Shown here in pieces: positions 1-9,843 of a stretch of DNA of 64,000 nt. Both the position numbers and the translations under genes were made by a program. The stretch covers positions 496,001 through 560,000 of the forward strand of contig JAUHYQ010000002.1 in assembly GCA_030426355.1 (NCBI GenBank). Reading direction: 5' to 3'. Position 1 is the first letter of the stretch. Each line of letters opens with the position of its first letter. The notes beneath the pieces were generated by a model. That model saw only the letters and a program-made list of their open reading frames with translations. It did no database searches and was not told the origin of the DNA. The stretch is from Gammaproteobacteria bacterium. GTDB taxonomy: Bacteria > Pseudomonadota > Gammaproteobacteria > Steroidobacterales > GCA-2729495.

Positions 1-1536
1 CTCCTCTGGCATTATCTTGCCCCGGACCAAATAACCGGTGAGTAGCGGGGCAACGGTCACGGCCAGTACGGCCGCAGCGGCCATGGAGTAGCTACTGGTA
101 AACGCCAGAGGCTTAAACAAGCGACCTTCCTGCGCTTCGAGCGTAAAGATCGCGAAATAGGAAACCACAATTATCAATAGCGCAAAAAACAAAGCCGGTC
201 CGACCTCGCGGGCGGCTGCGCCGATGGCAGTCCAGCGTTCCGTGGCGCTTAGTTCGGCACCTTTCGCAGCGCGAGCCATTGCTAAATGCTTGTGCGCGTT
301 TTCAGTGAGTACAATAGGGCCGTCGACCATGGCTCCGATAGCAATAGCGATCCCGCCGAGCGACATGATATTGGCATTTATGCCCTGCAACCGCATCGCG
401 ATGAGTGCGATAAGGACACCCAAGGGCAGCACAATTATGGTTACCAGAGCGGATCGCATGTGCAAAAGAAAAAGCGCGCAGATCAGTGCGACCAGAGCAA
501 ATTCAATCAACAGCGTCTTGCTCAAGTTATCAACGGCACTCTCGATAAGCGTTCCGCGGTCATAAACCGGTACAATCTCAACGCCTTCGGGCAGGCCGGT
601 TTTGAGTTCCTCAAGCCGGTGCCTGATCCGCTTTATGGTCGACAACGCATTGTCACCATAGCGCATGATTACTATACCGCCGACCACCTCCCCAGTGCCG
701 TCGAGTTCGGCTAGCCCCCGGCGCAATTCCGGTCCAATTTGGATGTTGGCGATGTCCTTTAAGCGGATCGGTGTGCCACGTGTGTCGACGCCAACCGTGA
801 CGTGCTCGAGGTCTTCCAGCGACTGTATGTACCCCAAGCCTCGCACCATGTATTCGGTTTCAGCCATTTCAATCAGGCGGCCACCGATATCACTGTTTGA
901 TCTTGCAATAGCCTGACGCACTTTGCCGATCGGAATGTTGTAGGCCGATAGCATGTTGGGGTCGACTTCCACCTGATACTGTTTGACATAGCCGCCGATG
1001 GATGCGACCTCGGCCACACCCGGGACCGTTTGTAACGGGTAGCGCAAATACCAGTCCTGAATCGTCCGCAATTCAGCTAGATCGTGCTGCCCGGTGCGAT
1101 CAACCAGTGCGTACTCGTAAACCCATCCCACCCCGGTAGCATCAGGGCCAAGACTTGGCGTCACTCCATCCGGCAATCGCCCGCTGACGAAATTCAGGTA
1201 TTCCAGCACGCGTGAACGTGCCCAATACATGTCAGTACCGTCTTCAAAAATAATGTAGACAAATGAAAAACCAAAGAACGAATAACCCCGCACGACTTGC
1301 GCATACGGAACCGCCAGCATAGCGGTTGTTAATGGGTAAGTGATCTGATCTTCCACAACCTGCGGTGCCTGACCCGGGTACTCTGTGAATATGATCACCT
1401 GCACATCCGAAAGGTCTGGTATCGCATCCAGTGGCATGGTGCGCACTGTCCACAACCCGGCTCCTACGATCAGTGCGGCTCCGAGAACGACCAGGAAGCG
1501 GTTCTGCAGGCACGCGTCAATAATGCGTTCAATCAC
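1..1536 (-). CDS. cusA: CusA/CzcA-family heavy-metal efflux RND transporter, N-terminal part (C-terminus outside window)
   Basis: Reverse-strand reading frame open to the window edge. It starts [69 protein letters not shown] and contains [25 protein letters not shown], typical of CusA/CzcA. Adjacent to CusB/CusC-like genes. Confidence 0.93.
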   Translation of the reverse strand, partial: MIERIIDACLQNRFLVVLGAALIVGAGLWTVRTMPLDAIPDLSDVQVIIFTEYPGQAPQVVEDQITYPLTTAMLAVPYAQVVRGYSFFGFSFVYIIFEDGTDMYWARSRVLEYLNFVSGRLPDGVTPSLGPDATGVGWVYEYALVDRTGQHDLAELRTIQDWYLRYPLQTVPGVAEVASIGGYVKQYQVEVDPNMLSAYNIPIGKVRQAIARSNSDIGGRLIEMAETEYMVRGLGYIQSLEDLEHVTVGVDTRGTPIRLKDIANIQIGPELRRGLAELDGTGEVVGGIVIMRYGDNALSTIKRIRHRLEELKTGLPEGVEIVPVYDRGTLIESAVDNLSKTLLIEFALVALICALFLLHMRSALVTIIVLPLGVLIALIAMRLQGINANIMSLGGIAIAIGAMVDGPIVLTENAHKHLAMARAAKGAELSATERWTAIGAAAREVGPALFFALLIIVVSYFAIFTLEAQEGRLFKPLAFTSSYSMAAAAVLAVTVAPLLTGYLVRGKIMPEE

Positions 1537-2818
1537 TGGAAGTCTCCCGCATTTTTGCCGTCGCCTCGCGTAGCTTGGACTCGGAGTCGATCAGAAACTG
1601 AGCGGATACGACGACTTCCTCGCCTGGTGTTAGTCCGCTCTTGACTTCAGTCCATCCCTCGCTGCTTACGCCGAGCGTTACGTCACGAGGCTCAAATTTC
1701 CCAGCTGCGCGTTGCACAAAAACCTGTTCGCGGGTGCCCGAGCGGATGACGGCTTCCGAAGGAATTGCTGTTGCCTCAATGACGGTTCCAGCATCGATGG
1801 TGACGTTGGCAAACATGTCGGGTTTCAATAGTAAATTCGGGTTATCGAACTCCATACGCACCTTGATCGTCCGCGTCTGGCTCTCTGCATAGGGATACAC
1901 GTAACTGATTGCGCCCTTAAAGCTTTGTCCGGGGACTGCCGCAACTCGAATTTCGGCGGTATCGCCTACTGAAACCCAAGGCAGCTCCTCCTCATAAATG
2001 TCCACAAAAACCCAGACTTTTGAAAGGTCGGCTATTGTGTAGAGCCGGGTCTGTGGCGTTACATACTGGCCCTCGCGGGCACCGATGCTTGTGACGATTC
2101 CCTTTGCTGGCGAGTGTATGTGGAGGCCTTTATTTACTGCGAGTGTTTTTTGCAAATTTGCTATCTGGTGTTCCGGTACATCCAAAAAACGCAGCCTTTC
2201 CAGAGAAGTGGCTACCAGTTCTTCCGCGCCACGTCTGACATCCTCGAAAGCGCTGTTTTTCAGCGTCTCCAGGTTTTTTAGCGCCAGCACATACTCTTGC
2301 TGGGTTGATACCAGTTGCGGTGAATAAAGGTTTAGCAGGACGGTATCTTTTTCTACGGCTTCGCCGGTAGTGTCGACATAGAGTTCCTCTATCCAACCGT
2401 CTACCTTCAGATTCAGTTCAGCGAGTCTCTGCTCATCATAATCAACCCGACCAACCGTTTCGATTGAACGGGACATGCGTCGACTTTCGGCAATAGCTGT
2501 GCGAACGCCAATCGACTGCACGGTTACGGGGTCGATACGGACTGTCCCAGCAATCCCGGATTCGTCCGTATCCCCATATACCGGCACGTAATCCATTCCC
2601 ATGGCGTCTTTCGCGGGTATCGGGGAGGTGACCTCGGGGTTCATGGGGTTGCGGTAGAACAGGGGTTGTTTTTGGCTCGCCAAATTTGGCATGGCTGTAT
2701 CGGCATGCCCAGAATCACCACTTGGGCCGCCGTTGTTGGCAAGCCAGTAACCCACAGCACCACCGATTGCGATCGATAAAGCGGCTGTTGCCGCGACCAA
2801 AGAAGACTGACTATTCAT
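1529..2818 (-). CDS. cusB: CusB-like efflux RND transporter periplasmic adaptor subunit with an N-terminal heavy-metal-binding motif
   Basis: Contains [29 protein letters not shown] (metal-binding motif of CusB proteins) and a membrane-fusion-protein core. Overlaps cusA. Confidence 0.9.
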   Translation of the reverse strand: MNSQSSLVAATAALSIAIGGAVGYWLANNGGPSGDSGHADTAMPNLASQKQPLFYRNPMNPEVTSPIPAKDAMGMDYVPVYGDTDESGIAGTVRIDPVTVQSIGVRTAIAESRRMSRSIETVGRVDYDEQRLAELNLKVDGWIEELYVDTTGEAVEKDTVLLNLYSPQLVSTQQEYVLALKNLETLKNSAFEDVRRGAEELVATSLERLRFLDVPEHQIANLQKTLAVNKGLHIHSPAKGIVTSIGAREGQYVTPQTRLYTIADLSKVWVFVDIYEEELPWVSVGDTAEIRVAAVPGQSFKGAISYVYPYAESQTRTIKVRMEFDNPNLLLKPDMFANVTIDAGTVIEATAIPSEAVIRSGTREQVFVQRAAGKFEPRDVTLGVSSEGWTEVKSGLTPGEEVVVSAQFLIDSESKLREATAKMRETSSD

Positions 2819-4118
2819 ATACATTCTCCAAGCCAACCGCCGCAGCAAGCAGGGCGAGTGATTGTTTTGCTTTGCTAAGTGCTTCCCAGTAGCTGATTTG
2901 CGCGTTGTAGAGCGCCAACTCCGCGTTAATTACGTTGAGGAAATCGACCTTGTTGACCTGGTAGCCAGACAGCATCGCTGAAACGGTTTGTTGAGCCTGC
3001 GGAATGATTGCTGAGCCATAAAGTTCAACCTGATCTCGCGATGCGTTGTACTGCGCGTGGTAACGAGAGACGTCTGACTCAACGGTGCGAAGGGTTTCAC
3101 TGTAGCGATATTTACTGGCGAAAAAACTACTGCTCCGTTGTTCAATTTCTTTGTCCTGCTTGGAGCTTGAGTAGATCGGAAGGCTGAAGCCTAGACGGAA
3201 GCTCACCAAATCAGGCAAATTCCGTCCTGTTGGGTCCGTTGCGTCTCTGAAGCCATATGCAGCGCCGACTGTGATATTGGGGTAGGACTTTTTCCTTGCC
3301 ACATCGATGCGCAACTTGGCCGCATCCACTCTGTTTCGTTCCATATCAAGCACCGGGCGATTTGCCAGGGCCTGTTCCAAAAGTGCTCCCATCTGCGGTA
3401 GCTGCGAAAGGTCCAAGTTAGCGGTGTCTGTGTCGATTGTGATGGATTCTCCCTGCGGCCGGTCCATCAACGCATTCAGGTCTGCCTCTGCAGCATCTCG
3501 CATGCTTTCAAGAGGCAACTGACGGTTAAGCAGTTTCGATAGTTCCAGTTGTGCAAGCAGCACGTCTTGCTGCAGGCCCTTGCCAACTTTGTATTTTGTT
3601 TGCGCTATCTCGATAAAGTCGCGCATCAGCGCCTGATTTTGTTTAACGATCTCAATGGCACGATCCAAGTAGGCCAAATGCCACCAAGTACCTCGGACTT
3701 TTGCCGCGATCTGCAGTCGCTTCTCATTCACTCTATTTGAGGCTGCCAGTGCATCTTTACTGGCCGCTTCGTTCTGCAGCCTACGCTGGCCGGGCCAGGG
3801 AAAGTTCTGACTCAGCGAAACCTGCATCTGGGTCATCGGCTCTTGATCCAAGTCAAACGTATCGATCGGGAGGTTGAGCGCATTGAGGCTGAGCATAGGA
3901 TCCGGTAATGCGCCTCGTTGTGAGGGCAATGCAGCTAACGCCTCAGCTTCAGAGCGCAGTTGGGCGAGTCCCTGATTGTTCTTTAGGGCGTTATCCAGTG
4001 CGGCCCGCAGCGTAAGAGCGGTCTTTATGGAGGTGCTTTCTGCGTGGGCAGACTGCTGCACGAACAGACAGCACGTCACGATAATAGTGACAAATATAGC
4101 GTTCATATCTATGTCCAA
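2811..4118 (-). CDS. CusC/TolC-family outer membrane efflux protein
   Basis: Signal peptide and two OEP repeats (TLRAALDNALKNNQGLAQLRSEAEAL...; SLSQNFPWPGQRRLQNEA). Operonic with cusBA. Confidence 0.9.
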   Translation of the reverse strand: MDIDMNAIFVTIIVTCCLFVQQSAHAESTSIKTALTLRAALDNALKNNQGLAQLRSEAEALAALPSQRGALPDPMLSLNALNLPIDTFDLDQEPMTQMQVSLSQNFPWPGQRRLQNEAASKDALAASNRVNEKRLQIAAKVRGTWWHLAYLDRAIEIVKQNQALMRDFIEIAQTKYKVGKGLQQDVLLAQLELSKLLNRQLPLESMRDAAEADLNALMDRPQGESITIDTDTANLDLSQLPQMGALLEQALANRPVLDMERNRVDAAKLRIDVARKKSYPNITVGAAYGFRDATDPTGRNLPDLVSFRLGFSLPIYSSSKQDKEIEQRSSSFFASKYRYSETLRTVESDVSRYHAQYNASRDQVELYGSAIIPQAQQTVSAMLSGYQVNKVDFLNVINAELALYNAQISYWEALSKAKQSLALLAAAVGLENVYE

Positions 4119-4230
4119 TAGATGACGTAATCGGCACGTCGCTCTGCTTACGACGCTCGCAAATATGCAAGGCGTTACAAGTTAGCGAAACGAGAATTGC
4201 GGTCAGTACAGACCGCGCGAGGACATAGCG

Positions 4231-4659
4231 CTATTTCAGAAACACGCAATTTAACAAATGAATGGGCGGCGCCTGATAGGATTGCCGACCATTAACACAA
4301 TCCGCATAAGATGGCTGGGAAACCATGCTTGGGATATGCGGAATTTTTGTGATTAGAGCAGGGCTCAGTTCATCGACTTTAGCGTGCGAAGTAGTTGCCT
4401 TCGTTGCTGCAGCAGCATCGGCGTCGAACATGTCAACGCAATGGGTGATTTCGATGTCGGGGCAGTCGGTGCAGATTGAAAATGCTAGTGCACAAGCCGC
4501 TGAAGCCACGTTGCTCAGTATCAGAAGCATGACCGTGACGATCACGTAACTGAAAAGACTGTGTGATTTTTGCTTAATCATTGCGATGCTCAAGGAGGAG
4601 TGTAAATCGCGCGGGCAATTATTGGAATCGTTATAACTACTTAGTACTGCAGTGCTCAA
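4231..4659 (-). CDS. Small secreted Cys-containing protein associated with the heavy-metal efflux operon
   Basis: Hydrophobic leader then CALAFSICTDCPDIEITHC and C-terminal APPIHLLNCVFLK. Same strand and directly upstream of cusCBA. Confidence 0.55.
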   Translation of the reverse strand: MSTAVLSSYNDSNNCPRDLHSSLSIAMIKQKSHSLFSYVIVTVMLLILSNVASAACALAFSICTDCPDIEITHCVDMFDADAAAATKATTSHAKVDELSPALITKIPHIPSMVSQPSYADCVNGRQSYQAPPIHLLNCVFLK

Positions 4660-4781
4660 TCTGACTCAGCTATGCCCGGCGACGGTTGCTCAGTACCCCC
4701 TGGCCGCGGGTTCTAAGAACCATGCACTCTGTTTGGCTGCATGGTTGACCACTCTGTGGCGGGGGCGGATACTGTCCCGCA

Positions 4782-5666
4782 ATGAACAGCGATCAGCCTA
4801 AATTGAGCAATTCATTCTGGGTCCGACGACCGGTTATCGGCTTAATCGCTGTGACGGCCGGCCTGCTCGGACAGTGGTTGCGGCATGCCATATTTCCCGT
4901 CGTCGAGAGTTTGCTGGGCCACAACTACTACTGGGGGTTGCTGGCAATCGGTTTGGCCGGTTTCTGGCTTGTTGCTGCTAATCTTCACAAAGCAGAGTTG
5001 CGGGCCAGCGTTGCGGGCTATACCGGAGGTCTGCTGATCTGGATTGGCTGGTTTGAATTTACTTTTCACTACTTTGCGGAGCGGTTTGCTATCGCGCCAT
5101 TTCAGGCGTCGGAGCGATTGATTTCATCACCCGACCTCAACCTGGTGCAGGCCAGTTTCCCGATTCTAATTGCCGTATTGCTTCTGTATGGTTTTGCCAA
5201 CCAGCACACGAAATGTAACTTTATGCGCTGGTTTCACCGCAACACCGGACTGAGTCCCGGGATGCCTTCCGGCGACTTGCGGCGAAGTATCGCGCGCATC
5301 ACCGCGATGGAAACATTGTTTGTGGTTTGGTTCTGTTATGCGTTATGGCTCATCATTACTTACTTTAGCGCTTCAATCTATGTGATCGGCGGCGCGTATC
5401 TGCTCTGGACCGGTTGGTTTATATACCTGGTTGCGAGATTGCTAAAAATTGGCAGGCCCGGCTACGCGTTTCGTTACGGGATCCCGGTAGGGATCATTGG
5501 TTGGGTGATTGTCGTTACGCCTTCTCACATGGGGTTTTATCCTGTTATTTGGCTGAAGCCGTTTGACTACCCTTTGTCTTCAATTACGGCATTGGTGGTT
5601 TTTGTGGCAACGCTGTGGCTCGTGGCCAGCGCGCGTTCGCAAGGCGAGGGGGCTACGGATGAGTAA
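4782..5666 (+). CDS. Integral membrane protein of unknown function
   Basis: 294 aa ORF with multiple hydrophobic segments. No family recognised. Confidence 0.65.
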   Translation: MNSDQPKLSNSFWVRRPVIGLIAVTAGLLGQWLRHAIFPVVESLLGHNYYWGLLAIGLAGFWLVAANLHKAELRASVAGYTGGLLIWIGWFEFTFHYFAERFAIAPFQASERLISSPDLNLVQASFPILIAVLLLYGFANQHTKCNFMRWFHRNTGLSPGMPSGDLRRSIARITAMETLFVVWFCYALWLIITYFSASIYVIGGAYLLWTGWFIYLVARLLKIGRPGYAFRYGIPVGIIGWVIVVTPSHMGFYPVIWLKPFDYPLSSITALVVFVATLWLVASARSQGEGATDE

Positions 5667-6069
5667 GTCCGACTGGAGTGTAACTGCAGCACTGTTGCTG
5701 GCGCTGGCGAGTATTGTTGTAACCCGGGCGCTGAAAGCCTTTTCGGTTGCGGAAGTGCTAGCGCTGCTGGCATTTCTCTCAGGCTTGACGCTGTGGTGGT
5801 TGAATCGGGATTCGGCTGATCCAGCGAAAAAGCCGTGGCCACAGCGACTGATCATCGCTGGTTCAGTGGTCGGTTTGTCCGGTGTAATGGTGAAGCTGGT
5901 GTTCGTCGCGCTAGGAATCGGTACCGGCGATCATGACATGGCAAACCACGATGCCAGTCCCAATCCGCTGTTGCAGCATATTCATCATCTGTTTTTTAAT
6001 GTTGGTTTTGTGCTGTTTTTGGTGGCCGCGGCTGGCATGCTGGTGCGGCGATTACGTCGCGGTAACTGA
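5659..6069 (+). CDS. Small integral membrane protein of unknown function
   Basis: ATG at 5659 overlaps the end of the previous ORF (translational coupling). Several predicted TM segments. Confidence 0.6.
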   Translation: MSKSDWSVTAALLLALASIVVTRALKAFSVAEVLALLAFLSGLTLWWLNRDSADPAKKPWPQRLIIAGSVVGLSGVMVKLVFVALGIGTGDHDMANHDASPNPLLQHIHHLFFNVGFVLFLVAAAGMLVRRLRRGN

Positions 6070-6086
6070 TTTCTGGTGTTGGGAAA

Positions 6087-6896
6087 ATGCAGTTGTACAA
6101 AAAGATAGTTCTAGTTCTAGTTGTGTTGGTCGGCGTGGCGACTTCGCCCATTTACGCAGCGGATTCTTCGACTGTTCTAGTCACGGGCGCGAACCGCGGA
6201 TTGGGGTTGGTGTGGGTTGAAAAGTATGTAGAACGTGGTTGGAACGTTATCGCCACTGCACGCAAGCCGGCAGCAGCTGTCGAGCTCAAGGCGTTAGCAG
6301 AGCGCACAGGCAGGGTCAGGATTGAACGGTTGGATGTCACCGACGCTAAGTCGGTCGCAGCATTGGCGCGCGAACTAGATGGGGTGCCGGTGGACGTGCT
6401 GATCAACAACGTTGGCATGCTGGGCGACGAAGCTGGACAGAAATTTGGGGCGCTGGACCCGCAGCAGTTCGATACCTTTATGCGGGTGAATGCGCTGGGG
6501 GCGCTGCTGGTAACCGAGGCATTGATGCCGAATCTGCGTGCTGGCAAACAAAAGAAAGTAGCAGGCATAAGCGCGGTGGTGGCGTCATTCGATGTATACC
6601 CACGGATTCACCACGGACTTTATTATTACAAGGCCAGCAAAGTTGCGCTCAATATGATTCTGCGCAACATCGCGCTGGACGGTGAGCCCGATGGCATCGC
6701 GGTTGCCGTGTTATCGCCGGGCGTAGTGAACACGTCCGGCGCGCCCGAGAACCGTGATCGGATGTCGCCGGAAATGCGGCGCAGCATGATTGATATCGAT
6801 ACCAGTATTAACGGCATGATTGACGTTATGGATAACTTGACGATTGAAGGATCTGGTAAGTGGTATCGCTACGACGGCAGCATTATTCCTTGGTAG
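6087..6896 (+). CDS. Short-chain dehydrogenase/reductase (SDR) with N-terminal signal-like sequence
   Basis: VLVTGANRGLG dinucleotide-binding motif, NNVG and YYYKASK active-site motif, preceded by hydrophobic leader MQLYKKIVLVLVVLVGVATSPIYAA. Confidence 0.85.
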   Translation: MQLYKKIVLVLVVLVGVATSPIYAADSSTVLVTGANRGLGLVWVEKYVERGWNVIATARKPAAAVELKALAERTGRVRIERLDVTDAKSVAALARELDGVPVDVLINNVGMLGDEAGQKFGALDPQQFDTFMRVNALGALLVTEALMPNLRAGKQKKVAGISAVVASFDVYPRIHHGLYYYKASKVALNMILRNIALDGEPDGIAVAVLSPGVVNTSGAPENRDRMSPEMRRSMIDIDTSINGMIDVMDNLTIEGSGKWYRYDGSIIPW

Positions 6897-6932
6897 AGAA
6901 TTGGCAGCAGCGGGCTGGTGTGCGCCAGCGTG

Positions 6933-8552
6933 TTATTTGCGCGTTAACTGCAGGCTAAAACTTTCTTTATCGAAGTCGGTAATCAACGCATCGACTTTGA
7001 TCTCCCAGGTGCCAGGAAGAGTTATCGGAGGCTCGACAGAAAAGCGGCCTTCATCTGCGACTTTGACCACCGCTGGCATTGCCTCAATGCCAGCCACGGG
7101 AATGCCCACTTTAACGCTGATGTCCAACGGTTCGATTACGTTACCGCCGAGGTCGCGCACAGTTAGTTGCCAGACCGATGCCAACGCATTTTCTGTCTGT
7201 AGCGTCAGGATATAAGCACCTGTCAGGCTCGGGGTTTCGACTGCTGTAATTGCTGCTGTACTCGCTGTTTCCGCTGTTGCGTTGCGCGGCGGATCTTCCG
7301 GCGCAGTGCTCGCGACGTTGACCGATATCAAGAGAACCAACGTCATGATAATTGCTTCGATGACGATACTGATGCGCAGCGTGCGCAACGCGCGCCTGTC
7401 TCCCGCCTCAATACGAGGGCTCAGCCGGAGTTTGTGCCAAGCCGCAAGGCCTAGAAGAACACTGAACCACGTGGTTTTCATGATCAGCAGTTGCCCGTAC
7501 CAGGTGCCGAGTAACGCAGACGGCGTGGCCAGATGTACCAGCGCCATGAGTAGACCAGCGCACGCCAGGGTAGCCACAGCGATCATGGCCGCGCTTGAAA
7601 ATTCGCGTAACACTTTGGCCGCGTCCGCCACGGGTAACCGCTTGAGTGACATATACAGGGGTCGCAATGAACCGTACCAGTAAGCGGCGCAGGCTACGTG
7701 CAGGGCCATTGCCGGAATTAGCAACCAGCCGGGATCGCGGGAGGCGGGATGTCCGGTTAAGGCGCGACTGCCCGCAAGCAGCACTATGCTGGCAATCAGC
7801 AGAGCGGCATGGCGCGCTCGCGCGGCGATAATCATCATCAAACCGATCGCGGCCAGCCCAAGGCTGGTGCCGAGTGATGAGGTGGCCGCTACTTTGAGGG
7901 CCGCGATATCGGGGAGCGAAGTGCTGCCCAGCATGGCCGCGCCGCTGGCTTGCAGATAAAACAGCGCGGCAAGCAAGGCCAGACTGGCCAGCCGAGTCAC
8001 ACCGGTGCGGAGCTCGGCTTGAATCGCCGTGGCGGAGGGCACCAGCAACAGAAACAGACCGCCGCCCATACACAGTAATAAAGTCAGCATATAAATGGCG
8101 CGCGCGATGATGACCACGCGCGACCAGTCTGACTCGGCCGTTGCTAACGGCGTGGCGGCAGTTGGTGGAGCCTTGCTGCCCGCCGCGCCCGCAACGGTAA
8201 AACTAAAGCTCGCCGCAATCGGGTGCGCGTCACCAGACAGCACCCGGTAACTGACAACGTATTTGCCAGTTGTCGCGGGTGTCGCGAATTTCAATACGAT
8301 GTCGTTATCGATGCTGACGGCGTCGCTGTCTGCGGCGAGGTCATGACCGCTGGCGTCGATCACCTTCAGGCTAACCGGTTGCACCGGTTCATTGAACGCT
8401 AGCACCACCTGATTCGGCGCGCTGACGACACTGCTGTTCGGCGCGGGTGATGCGGTTACAAAGCGTGCGTGTGCCCAGCTTGTGCCGGGCAGCAACAAGG
8501 CGCAGAGCAGGAGAGTCTGAGCGCTGCGCCAGCCAAACGAGATCGCTGTCAC
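6933..8552 (-). CDS. CopC-CopD fusion copper resistance protein
   Basis: CopC domain after the signal peptide (HARFVTASPAPNSSVVSAPNQVVLAFNEPV), then a multi-TM CopD region and a C-terminal YtkA-like region. Confidence 0.88.
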   Translation of the reverse strand: MTAISFGWRSAQTLLLCALLLPGTSWAHARFVTASPAPNSSVVSAPNQVVLAFNEPVQPVSLKVIDASGHDLAADSDAVSIDNDIVLKFATPATTGKYVVSYRVLSGDAHPIAASFSFTVAGAAGSKAPPTAATPLATAESDWSRVVIIARAIYMLTLLLCMGGGLFLLLVPSATAIQAELRTGVTRLASLALLAALFYLQASGAAMLGSTSLPDIAALKVAATSSLGTSLGLAAIGLMMIIAARARHAALLIASIVLLAGSRALTGHPASRDPGWLLIPAMALHVACAAYWYGSLRPLYMSLKRLPVADAAKVLREFSSAAMIAVATLACAGLLMALVHLATPSALLGTWYGQLLIMKTTWFSVLLGLAAWHKLRLSPRIEAGDRRALRTLRISIVIEAIIMTLVLLISVNVASTAPEDPPRNATAETASTAAITAVETPSLTGAYILTLQTENALASVWQLTVRDLGGNVIEPLDISVKVGIPVAGIEAMPAVVKVADEGRFSVEPPITLPGTWEIKVDALITDFDKESFSLQLTRK

Positions 8553-8559
8553 CCCCGTA

Positions 8560-9087
8560 TCAGCGTTTCAGAAGCTTTACGAATGGCGCTGGTTCCGGTA
8601 GCTCATAGGGGTTTTGTCCCGCCGCGGGGACCTCGATCCAGCGAATTGAGCCGTCCGGGCAATTCTGGATAGTCTTAAACCAAAGTGTTGTGCCGGGCGC
8701 ATCCGGCATGAGGACCCGCAACTGAAATTCGCCGTAGTAACCATCGGGCAACTCGCCGCCTTTCCAGACAATTTCATCGACGGTTTCAGTAACCATTTGC
8801 CCAACCTCATTGGCGTAGGGTTCGGGAAGTTTACGCATGCGCTTTTCGACGAGCCAGCCTGCCTCAAACCGGGGTGATACACGGGTGACCCCATCGGGAA
8901 TTTTTACCCGCACTTCGGTGCTGGGTTGGCCATCACAGCCATGTGTTATGCGCATGGTGACAAATGCGAATTCTCCGGCATAAGCTTCGGTTTCATTGAT
9001 AACAGCGTGACCGGACGCTATGCCGGTTATCAGAGCGGCGCACAGTGCGGCTAGAACCGCTGAGTGATGGGGTTTCTTCATTGGCAT
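8560..9087 (-). CDS. YcnI-like DUF1775 copper-associated protein
   Basis: Signal peptide then HAVINETEAYAGEFAFVTMRITHGCDGQPSTEVRVKIPDGV...; adjacent to copCD. Start chosen at MPMKKPHH rather than the longer ORF start. Confidence 0.87.
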   Translation of the reverse strand: MPMKKPHHSAVLAALCAALITGIASGHAVINETEAYAGEFAFVTMRITHGCDGQPSTEVRVKIPDGVTRVSPRFEAGWLVEKRMRKLPEPYANEVGQMVTETVDEIVWKGGELPDGYYGEFQLRVLMPDAPGTTLWFKTIQNCPDGSIRWIEVPAAGQNPYELPEPAPFVKLLKR

Positions 9088-9175
9088 GGTCCTGTTTCCA
9101 GACTTGCTATCATGCTTGGCAGACTCAAATCGAGCAAGCGTAGTGACGATAGCGAATTGAGCGGAGTCAAAGAGA

Positions 9176-9400
9176 TTGAGCGTATTCAAATTCAAGATGG
9201 ATTCGGGGCAGGCAATCGCGTACATGACATTGCTGCTTTCTCTCGTCAGCGCTGTATCCGCACACACGGATAATGTCGACAAACAGCGCAACACGGCGGT
9301 TGAGCTTAGCGAAGCACAGCAGGCTGTCGTTGCGGTGCTGGAGGGCTGCGCCAATGCTTATGCAGCAGCTGATGTTGAAGGTATTGCGGCACTTAAATAG
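9176..9400 (+). pseudogene. Possible truncated N-terminal remnant of a SnoaL/DUF4440-like secreted protein
   Basis: 74 aa ORF with a signal-like segment, then AVVAVLEGCANAYAAADVEGIAALK, resembling the first helix of NTF2-like proteins, followed immediately by a stop. Confidence 0.35.
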
Positions 9401-9415
9401 ACCCGCAAATCGGAC

Positions 9416-9628
9416 ATGCCAAGTATCGTATTAGAATCTGAGATTACATGTCCGAGCTGCAGCTATCGCAAGCTTGAGCAAATGGCGGCTGATTCCTGTC
9501 TGGTCTGCTATGAATGCACATCGTGTCACGAGCTGCTGAAGCCAAAAGCGGGCGATTGCTGTGTGTTTTGCTCCTATGGCAGCGTCAAGTGCCCGCCGAA
9601 TCAACAGGGCGACAAATACTGTGACTAG
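9416..9628 (+). CDS. GDCCVxC-motif small protein (Cys version)
   Basis: MPSIVLESEITCPSCSYRKLEQMAADSCLVCYECTSCHELLKPKAGDCCVFCSYGSVKCPP; GDCCVFCSYGSVKCPP is diagnostic. Confidence 0.85.
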   Translation: MPSIVLESEITCPSCSYRKLEQMAADSCLVCYECTSCHELLKPKAGDCCVFCSYGSVKCPPNQQGDKYCD

Positions 9629-9701
9629 GGCATAATTCTAGAGAAATTCTAGAGAAATGCGTTTGTGATCCGGTTGACCGCAACTATCTCTTTGAAAAGA
9701 T

Positions 9702-9776
9702 TGGCGCTCCCTACGGGAATCGAACCCGTGTTTCAGCCTTGAGAGGGCCGCGTCCTTACCGCTAGACGAAGGGAGC
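9702..9776 (-). tRNA. tRNA-Glu (CTC anticodon)
   Basis: Reverse complement GCTCCCTTCGTCTAGCGGTAAGGACGCGGCCCTCTCAAGGCTGAAACACGGGTTCGATTCCCGTAGGGAGCGCCA folds as a cloverleaf. Anticodon loop CTCTCAA; CCA encoded. Confidence 0.95.
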
Positions 9777-9843
9777 ACACAGCCTGTTATCATACGCGGC
9801 TTTACGCACCTGCCTAGCCCTCCTGACAACGTTGGTTTAATTC

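Noticed and set aside
4199-4216. Inverted repeat GCGGTC-AGTACA-GACCGC containing GTACAGAC
   Set aside because: Shares the GTACAGAC string but lacks the TGTGC half-site and 6-nt spacing; no convincing T tract. More likely a weak terminator or chance hairpin.
7408-8073. 221-aa minus-strand ORF within the CopC-CopD region, plus many other long alternative-frame ORFs across core genes (e.g. 20025..20756, 34633..35454)
   Set aside because: Overlap well-supported genes; composition is typical of shadow ORFs in GC-rich DNA, with no recognisable domain.
9088-9354. N-terminal extension of the YcnI-like ORF
   Set aside because: Low-complexity extension before a clear signal peptide at MPMKKPHH; start at 9087 is more plausible.
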